A stretch of DNA of 6,515 nucleotides, taken from assembly GCA_003491925.1 (NCBI GenBank), contig DNAU01000133.1, positions 1 to 6,515 of the forward strand, written 5' to 3'. Under the pieces are notes generated by a model, which was not told where the DNA came from, did no database searches, and saw only the letters and a list, made by a program, of their open reading frames with translations. The translations under genes were made by a program, and so were the position numbers. The DNA comes from Chloroflexota bacterium. Its GTDB lineage: Bacteria > Chloroflexota > Dormibacteria > Aeolococcales > Aeolococcaceae. Position 1 is the first letter of the stretch, and each line of letters opens with the position of its first letter. Positions 1 to 6,515 of this stretch are shown piece after piece.

Positions 1-1895
1 CCGATGTACTTCTTGGCAATGCTGACCACAAGTCGGAGGTTGGCCTCGGTGAGGGCGTTCTTGGCGTCCTCGTCGCCCTGTTCGATGAGCTTGGCGTACT
101 CCACCTCCTGCTCCGCCCGCAGCAGTGCGACCCGGCCGATCTCCTTGAGGTACATCCGCACCGGGTCGTCGAGCGACACGGAGTCGATCGCCTCGGCGGT
201 GGCCACCAGCTCCTCGTCGTCCTCCACGACCTCGAAGTCCTTGTCACCGTCGGTGACCTCGATCCCCATCTCCCGGAAGGCGTGGAAGATCCGCTCCAGG
301 TGGTCCGGCTCGACGTCGATCTCGGGGAAGGCGGCCAGGACGTCGTCGGGGGTGAGGTAGCCGGCCTCCTTGCCGCGCACGATCAGCTGCTCCGCGGCCA
401 CCACCAGCGGGTCGGGGGCGAGGACGCCGGCTGACGCCGTCGAGGCGGCGGCTCGGGGCGTTGCCGCCGGGGGGGTCGGAGCGGTGGCCGGAGCAGTTCC
501 CGTCGGGGCCGGGTCGATCGGATCGTCGGATTGCTTCGCGGAGGTTGTCACAGCTGCGATCTTCTTCACCAGTGGCATATCGGAGGATGGTCGATCGGGC
601 GATGTCACCCCGAGGCCGGCGTCCTGGCTCGGGACGGGGTTCGCCGCGGTCCCGGCCCGATCGCTCGGTGCCGCGGCGCTGAAGGTCGGAGGAGGATGCC
701 CGTCGCCCCCGCCGGCGGAGGGGGCCGCGCCCCGGACACCAGGTCTCACCCCCGGTTTCTCTGCCGCGGCGGGCGCCGCGCGACCCCGGGGACGGGGCGG
801 GTCCCCAGATTGTGCCCTTTTCGCGGCCATTCCAGACTCGTTGATGGCATCCGCTCCGGCCCGACCCCCACCGGTGCCCGGTGTGGGGGTGGGAACGGCC
901 GCCCGCGGGGGGCCAGCGAACGCGGCGAGCCCGGGCCCGGGAGCAGCGAGGGCCGACCGGCCGGCAGGACGTCGGGCGCCAGGCCGGGTGATCGCCGTGG
1001 ACGCCGGGACGGGGGACGTCCGGGAGGTCGGCCGAGCCCCCACCCGTGGGGCTGCCGGTTTCGACGCGGGCGCGCGAGAGGTCGTGCGCGCGGGGGACTG
1101 CGGCGCGGACCCGGACCGCTTGGAAGCCGCGGCCGGGGAGATCGCACGGGAGACCGAGGGTTTGGCCGTGGACGGCCGGGAGCCACCGGGCCTGGTGGCC
1201 GGGGCCCGGCTGCTCGGGCGGGAGGCCGTGGACCTGGAGGCGGACGGCCCGGTGGCCTGAGCCCGGGTGCGCGGATGCGCGGCGGAGGTCGTGGAGGCGG
1301 ACCGGCTGGTGGCCTGAGTCCGGGGGTGCGGGTGCGAGGCGGAGGTCGTCGAGGTGGATGGGCGGGAGGCCGGGGTCCCGGAGGCGGCTCGAGGCGCGGA
1401 CGGCTTCGACGCGGATGTCCGGGATGCCGGGCTCCGCACGCTCGCAGAGCGGGAGGCGATCGCGCGCGAGGCGGGGCGGACGGACGCCGGCGTCGACGCG
1501 GCGGCCTCCGCCTTCCCGCGCCTCGGCGCCGCGGCGGTCGCCGGGCGCGACGTCGGGGGCCGGGTGGCCCCGCGGCCGGCGGGGGATCGTGGTGCTCCCC
1601 CGGACGGCGCCTCTCCCGGCGACGCCCCGGCGACCCGGGGTTGGGAGCGTCCTCCGCCTCGAGTGGAAGCGGCGCCGGCCGGACGCGACGCCGAGGCTCG
1701 CGGTGGCTGAGCGCCCGGCCCCGCCGCCCGGGACGCGAGCAGGCTGGGGCCGCCCGGGCCGCGTGGAGCGGTCCGCCCCGTGCTCCTCCCCTCGGCGGGC
1801 GGCTTGGAGGGCGGGGCCGTGCCGCGCGAACCGGGGCGCGCCGCGGGCGCCGCCGGCTTGGCCGTCTTCTTGGCCGATCCTTTGTTCGTCGCCAT
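1..1895 (-). CDS. rpoD: Primary (group 1) sigma-70 factor, RpoD/SigA type, with a giant basic N-terminal extension; C-terminus outside the window
   Basis: Housekeeping sigma subunit that directs RNA polymerase to most promoters. Seen: 631 codons run from the ATG at 1893-1895 to the left edge without a stop. Residues about 498-548 match sigma region 1.1 ([21 protein letters not shown], ending near EMGIEVTD). An acidic linker with EDDEEL follows, then region 1.2 from about residue 576 ([17 protein letters not shown]) and the start of region 2.1 from about 619 ([14 protein letters not shown]). Regions 2.2-4 lie beyond the edge. Region 1.1 and the DPVRMYL motif mark a primary rather than an alternative sigma. 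Oddity: residues 1-497 are Ala/Ser/Pro/Thr/Arg-rich with scattered Lys, begin [16 protein letters not shown], and include 19-residue repeats. Actinobacterial SigA/HrdB also carry an Ala/Lys-rich extension, but a much shorter one. The 1895 start is preferred because the frame is open, GC3 is very high throughout, and a weak GGAAG lies just upstream. In-frame ATGs at 830 (residue 356) and 578 (residue 440) are alternatives without a convincing ribosome-binding site. The family call is near certain; the start is less so. Confidence 0.93.
   Translation of the reverse strand, partial: MATNKGSAKKTAKPAAPAARPGSRGTAPPSKPPAEGRSTGRTAPRGPGGPSLLASRAAGPGAQPPRASASRPAGAASTRGGGRSQPRVAGASPGEAPSGGAPRSPAGRGATRPPTSRPATAAAPRRGKAEAAASTPASVRPASRAIASRSASVRSPASRTSASKPSAPRAASGTPASRPSTSTTSASHPHPRTQATSRSASTTSAAHPRTRAQATGPSASRSTASRPSSRAPATRPGGSRPSTAKPSVSRAISPAAASKRSGSAPQSPARTTSRAPASKPAAPRVGARPTSRTSPVPASTAITRPGARRPAGRSALAAPGPGLAAFAGPPRAAVPTPTPGTGGGRAGADAINESGMAAKRAQSGDPPRPRGRAAPAAAEKPGVRPGVRGAAPSAGGGDGHPPPTFSAAAPSDRAGTAANPVPSQDAGLGVTSPDRPSSDMPLVKKIAAVTTSAKQSDDPIDPAPTGTAPATAPTPPAATPRAAASTASAGVLAPDPLVVAAEQLIVRGKEAGYLTPDDVLAAFPEIDVEPDHLERIFHAFREMGIEVTDGDKDFEVVEDDEELVATAEAIDSVSLDDPVRMYLKEIGRVALLRAEQEVEYAKLIEQGDEDAKNALTEANLRLVVSIAKKYI
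1188..1415 (-). repeat. Four tandem 57-bp (19-residue) imperfect repeats inside the sigma-factor extension
   Basis: In the sigma reading frame four consecutive 19-residue units can be laid out exactly 57 bp apart. They are [19 protein letters not shown] (1359-1415), [19 protein letters not shown] (1302-1358), [19 protein letters not shown] (1245-1301) and [19 protein letters not shown] (1188-1244). The middle two are the most alike, sharing S-x-S-T-T-S-A-x-H-P, and are visible at DNA level as a repeated ggtggcctgag...ggcggaggtcgt block on the plus strand. A weaker unit ([19 protein letters not shown], 1416-1472) precedes them and degraded ASK/PA-S/T-R echoes continue to about 1017. The period is a multiple of three, so unit gain or loss keeps the frame. 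The units look like a disordered, basic, Ser/Thr-rich tail; no known domain is recognised. Confidence 0.75.
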
Positions 1896-1947
1896 CAGGT
1901 CTTCCAGGCACCCCAGGATGCCGCGGGACCATCGCCCCGCCGCAGGC

Positions 1948-1966
1948 AGGGGTCGGTCGCACCCCT
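1948..1966 (-). other. Small inverted repeat in the dnaG-sigma spacer
   Basis: AGGGGT at 1948-1953 is perfectly complementary to ACCCCT at 1961-1966, with a 7-base loop. The pair lies 53-71 bases upstream of the sigma ATG, in the 138-bp spacer 1896-2033. No T-run follows it in the minus direction, so it is not a classical terminator. It could be a leader hairpin or chance pairing in GC-rich DNA. Confidence 0.25.
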
Positions 1967-1967
1967 C

Positions 1968-1973
1968 AGAGTA
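1968..1973 (-). promoter_or_regulatory. Candidate -10 element for the sigma gene
   Basis: Read on the minus strand this is TACTCT, which fits the relaxed actinobacterial -10 pattern TANNNT. It stands out in an otherwise almost A/T-free spacer and would place the transcript start near 1961, giving a leader of roughly 65 bases. No good -35 hexamer is visible 16-18 bases upstream. If real, it would let the sigma gene be transcribed apart from dnaG, as is common for primary sigma genes. Confidence 0.25.
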
Positions 1974-2033
1974 ACAACGGTCACGGGCCCGCCCGAGTTG
2001 CGAGCCGTCGCCGGCCCGCCGGTCGGGCGCCGG

Positions 2034-3878
2034 TCACTCCGGCGACTCCCGCTCCTCCGCCAGCAGCCGGCGGATTCGAGCCGCGACGTTCTCGTCGCGC
2101 TCCGGGTCCAGCGGGCCGGAGGCCGCGAACAGGTCGTCGATCTCTCGCCGGGCTCGACCCCGGCTGGCGGCCTTCCGGGTCTGCCGAACGCAATCGGCCA
2201 TCGCCCGTTCCAGGGCGACCGGATCGGCGTCGGTGGCCAGCTCGGGGAGATCGCGGACCGAGAGGCGCGCTGCCAGCCGCCGGTCGCCGGCACCCAGGGC
2301 GTGCAGCGGAAGGACGGAGCCGGGCGGCACCGACCTGGCGAGCTCAAGGATGCGACGCACCGCCGGACTGGCCAGGTCATCGAGATCCAGGCCCATCTCG
2401 TCGACCAGCAGCCGCGCCAGGGCGGGTCGCTGAGCGGCATAGGCTGCCAGGAACTCCTCCCACGACGGCGGAGGATTCCCGAGATCGTCATCGCCCAAAC
2501 CCGGATCCGCCGAGCCCGCCTCGACTGCGGGGGACGGGGAGGCGACGCCGAGAGGAGCGGTCACCCGGTCAACGGCGGATCGCCCCCGGGTCAGATTGGC
2601 CGCCCGCACTTCGGTGAGAGCCGAGGCCACCAGCGAAGCCGCGGAGACCTCCAGCATCTGGGCACCCTCCCGGGCATAGAGCTCGCGGGTGTTCTCGTCA
2701 GGGATGCGGCGCAGGAGCGCCGCCACCCTCTCGCCCGCTCTTCGCCGCTCGTCAACCCCCCTGCCGATGCCGGCGGTCGCCCACCCGAGCAGCACGTGCC
2801 ACTCAGGCTCCGCTCCGCTGATGGTCGCGGCAAAGGCGGCCGGATCCGCCCTCACCATCTCGTCGGGGTCCTTGAACTCCGGGGGCATCACCGCGATCCG
2901 AGCGGCCAGCCGTTCGACGGCACAGAGGTCGACAGCGGTGTCGGCGGCCCGCCTGCCCGCCGCGTCGCCGTCGAAGCAGAGCACCACCAGGTCCGCGTGC
3001 CGGGCGACGATGCGCACCTGCTCCCGGGTCAGCGCCGTGCCGCTCGAGGCCACCACGTTGGCGACCCCCGCGGCATGGGCGGCGAGCACGTCGAAGTAGC
3101 CCTCGACCACCACGGCCACCCGCAGCTCCCGCAGCGCCTGCCGGGCCTGGTCCAGCCCGAACAGGGCCGTCGACTTGTGGTAGGCGCCGGTCTCCGGGGT
3201 GTTGAGGTACTTGGGGGTGGCGTCGCCCAGGGCCCGGCCTCCGAACCCGAGCACCTGTCCGCGCTCGTCGGAGATGGGGAAGACGAGACGGTGACGGAAG
3301 AGGTCGCGCCCGCCCCGGCCGGCCAGTCCGGCGGCGGCGACCTCGGAGAGGGCCGCCCCCCCACGTGCGACCAGATAGCGCGACAGGGCATCGCCCGCCT
3401 GGCCGCCCTGGGGGGCGAAGCCCACCCGGAAGCGCCGGGCCAGCACCTCGTCGACGCCACGCTCCGCCAGCAGACGGCGTCCCGCCCCCCCGGCCGCGAG
3501 GTTCCAGAGCACGTACTCGTAGAACTTGGCCGCCCGCTCGTTCAGCTCGATCGAACGGCGCCTCCCGGCGCCGCGCGCACCGCCGCGCCGGTCCTTCTCC
3601 AGCTCCACGCCCGCACGCTCCGCGAGCAGCTCCAGGGCGCGGGGGAAGTCCACCCCCTCGATCTTCTCGACGAAGGTGAAGATGTCTCCGCCCTCGTGGC
3701 AACCGTGGCAATACCACGCCTGCCGCTGCTGGCTGACCGAGAAGCTCGGGGTCTTCTCCGCGTGGAAGGGGCAGAGGCCGGTGTGTTGAGTGCCCGAACG
3801 GTGAAGCGAGACGTGACCCCCGATCACGTCGAGGATGTCCAGCCGGGCCTTGATCTCGGCGCGGGCGTCCGTGGCCAC
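2034..3878 (-). CDS. dnaG: DNA primase DnaG, complete, 614 residues
   Basis: Synthesises the RNA primers for leading- and lagging-strand replication, normally recruited by the DnaB helicase. Seen: the N-terminal CHC2 zinc ribbon has ligands C36, H39, C57 and C60 (CPFHAEKTPSF, then WYCHGCHEGGD). A basic linker (about 95-110) leads to the RNA polymerase core with FPISDERGQVLGFGGRAL (200-217) and KYLNTPET (223-230). The Toprim centre follows: the glutamate of VVVEGYFDV (E259), the acidic pair of CFDGDAAGRR (D303, D305) and the KDPDE motif (336-340). A low-complexity linker (about 440-472) connects to a weakly conserved helical C-terminal region expected to bind the helicase. Length is normal for the family. 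Translation starts at GTG (3876-3878); the next in-frame Met is at residue 331, far inside the catalytic core, so GTG is required. The preceding 88-residue gene ends 3 bp upstream and no good Shine-Dalgarno is seen, which suggests translational coupling. All catalytic residues are intact. Confidence 0.97.
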   Translation of the reverse strand: MATDARAEIKARLDILDVIGGHVSLHRSGTQHTGLCPFHAEKTPSFSVSQQRQAWYCHGCHEGGDIFTFVEKIEGVDFPRALELLAERAGVELEKDRRGGARGAGRRRSIELNERAAKFYEYVLWNLAAGGAGRRLLAERGVDEVLARRFRVGFAPQGGQAGDALSRYLVARGGAALSEVAAAGLAGRGGRDLFRHRLVFPISDERGQVLGFGGRALGDATPKYLNTPETGAYHKSTALFGLDQARQALRELRVAVVVEGYFDVLAAHAAGVANVVASSGTALTREQVRIVARHADLVVLCFDGDAAGRRAADTAVDLCAVERLAARIAVMPPEFKDPDEMVRADPAAFAATISGAEPEWHVLLGWATAGIGRGVDERRRAGERVAALLRRIPDENTRELYAREGAQMLEVSAASLVASALTEVRAANLTRGRSAVDRVTAPLGVASPSPAVEAGSADPGLGDDDLGNPPPSWEEFLAAYAAQRPALARLLVDEMGLDLDDLASPAVRRILELARSVPPGSVLPLHALGAGDRRLAARLSVRDLPELATDADPVALERAMADCVRQTRKAASRGRARREIDDLFAASGPLDPERDENVAARIRRLLAEERESPE

Positions 3879-3881
3879 GGC

Positions 3882-4148
3882 TCAGCGGCCGATGACCTCG
3901 ACCCGGTACCGCGAGTTGTCGGTGAGCACCACGATCGAACCGTCCTTCTCGGTGATCACCGCCCGCACCGGCGAGGTTGCGAAGACGTCGGGCGCGTCGT
4001 GATGCTCGATGACGGTCCGGCGCACCGCGTACGGCTGTCCGGGAGTCGGCGCGGCGAGCTCGTCCCCCTCGACCACGTGGCCGTCGTCGAGGTTGGTGGG
4101 GCGCCCATCACGGGTGCCGACCTTGCGAATCCTCACCCGCTCGCTCAT
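3882..4148 (-). CDS. Uncharacterised 88-residue soluble protein immediately upstream of dnaG
   Basis: I do not recognise this protein. Start ATG at 4146-4148, stop TGA at 3882-3884, only 3 bp before the dnaG GTG, so it is probably the first gene of a dnaG transcript. It has no Cys, no hydrophobic segment long enough for a membrane helix and no signal peptide. The N-terminus is basic and polar (MSERVRIRKVGTRDGRPTN), followed by an acidic stretch (LDDGHVVEGDE), a Pro/Gly-containing turn, and a C-terminal half alternating hydrophobic and polar residues (VRAVITEKDGSIVVLTDN, then YRVEVI). That pattern suggests a small beta-sheet or barrel fold; this is inference only. High GC3, an open frame and tight packing against dnaG support it being real. 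No ribosome-binding site is visible, but a -10-like TATCCT lies 10-15 bases upstream of the ATG, compatible with a leaderless mRNA. A role linked to priming or replication would be guesswork from position alone. Confidence 0.75.
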   Translation of the reverse strand: MSERVRIRKVGTRDGRPTNLDDGHVVEGDELAAPTPGQPYAVRRTVIEHHDAPDVFATSPVRAVITEKDGSIVVLTDNSRYRVEVIGR

Positions 4149-4157
4149 GCCGGACCG

Positions 4158-4163
4158 AGGATA
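4158..4163 (-). promoter_or_regulatory. Candidate -10 element, possibly giving a leaderless transcript of the 88-residue gene and dnaG
   Basis: The minus strand reads TATCCT, matching TANNNT and four of six positions of the sigma-70 -10 consensus. Only 9 bases separate it from the ATG at 4148, so transcription would begin about 2-4 bases before the start codon. No Shine-Dalgarno is visible, which agrees with leaderless initiation, a common mode in actinobacteria. No convincing -35 is present at 17-18 bases. Confidence 0.35.
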
Positions 4164-4200
4164 GCGCGGCAGGGCACGGCCCCCTCGCTGGCGGTGAGCC

Positions 4201-4227
4201 GCTCGGGGGCGCGGCGCGCCCCCGAGC
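4201..4227 (-). terminator. Strong GC-rich hairpin downstream of ppdK, likely terminator or transcript 3'-end stabiliser
   Basis: A perfect 12-bp inverted repeat: gctcgggggcgc at 4201-4212 pairs with gcgcccccgagc at 4216-4227 across a 3-base loop (ggc). It begins 30 bases after the ppdK stop codon, between ppdK and the candidate promoter of the next gene. There is no T-tract after it on the minus strand, so it is not a canonical Rho-independent terminator, although U-less hairpins of this kind are often found after genes in high-GC bacteria. The symmetry would also act on plus-strand transcription. Confidence 0.5.
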
Positions 4228-4236
4228 CGGCATCAT

Positions 4237-4251
4237 CGGGCGTTCCGCCCG
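4237..4251 (-). other. Second small hairpin directly after the ppdK stop
   Basis: CGGGCG at 4237-4242 pairs with CGCCCG at 4246-4251 around a TTC loop, 6 bases after the stop codon of ppdK and 9 bases before the larger 12-bp hairpin. Two hairpins in tandem after a gene strengthen the idea of a transcript end here, but a 6-bp stem alone is weak evidence. Confidence 0.35.
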
Positions 4252-4257
4252 TCAGAG

Positions 4258-6515
<2,258 letters not shown>

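Noticed and set aside
370..1260. Plus-strand Ala/Gly-rich open frame of 296 codons
   Set aside because: Antisense shadow of the low-complexity sigma extension. It has no conserved motif and no ribosome-binding site, and the region lacks A/T bases needed to make stops in any frame.
244..1962. 572-codon minus-strand open frame overlapping the sigma extension in another phase
   Set aside because: It begins further upstream than the sigma ATG and shows apparent leucine-containing repeats, but it ends opposite the conserved sigma region 1.1 in the wrong phase. The repeats are only the 57-bp DNA repeat read out of frame. Only the sigma frame connects to conserved domains.
1974..2033. Possible terminator after dnaG
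   Set aside because: The GC-rich sequence contains only very short palindromes such as ccggc-gg-gccgg and no T-run; this is expected by chance at such composition.

Overview
The window is very GC-rich (clearly above 65% by eye). All of its real genes lie on the minus strand, so the biological order runs from the right edge to the left edge: ppdK (5' end cut off), a small unknown gene, dnaG, and a primary sigma factor (3' end cut off). It is an ordinary housekeeping neighbourhood: the dnaG-rpoD core of the classical macromolecular-synthesis region, without rpsU, next to pyruvate phosphate dikinase. The GC content, the codon usage, the GTG start of dnaG and the Ala/Lys/Arg/Pro/Ser-rich tail in front of the sigma factor suggest an actinobacterium or another high-GC Gram-positive-like lineage (deep Actinomycetota, Dormibacterota or Chloroflexota). 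The sequence alone does not settle which.

Right part (4258-6515): the central and C-terminal 751 residues of pyruvate phosphate dikinase, followed by a 109-bp gap with two GC-rich inverted repeats that may end or attenuate ppdK transcription. Middle (2034-4148): an 88-residue protein that I do not recognise, separated from dnaG by only 3 bp and therefore probably co-transcribed with it. A TANNNT-type -10 element lies so close to its ATG that the transcript could be leaderless. DnaG is complete, with an intact zinc ribbon and Toprim core. Between dnaG and the sigma gene is a 138-bp spacer that may hold a separate sigma-gene promoter.

Left part (1-1895): the first 631 codons of a primary sigma-70 factor. 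Regions 1.1, 1.2 and the start of 2.1 are readily recognised, but about 497 residues of basic, low-complexity sequence precede region 1.1. This extension contains a 19-residue tandem repeat. It is open in frame, keeps a very high GC3 and runs directly into the conserved domains, so I regard it as coding.

The set covers replication priming (DnaG), housekeeping transcription (sigma) and central carbon metabolism (PPDK). I found no mobile element, CRISPR array, RNA gene or defence system. The only clearly unusual objects are the giant repeat-bearing sigma extension and the unknown 88-residue protein.
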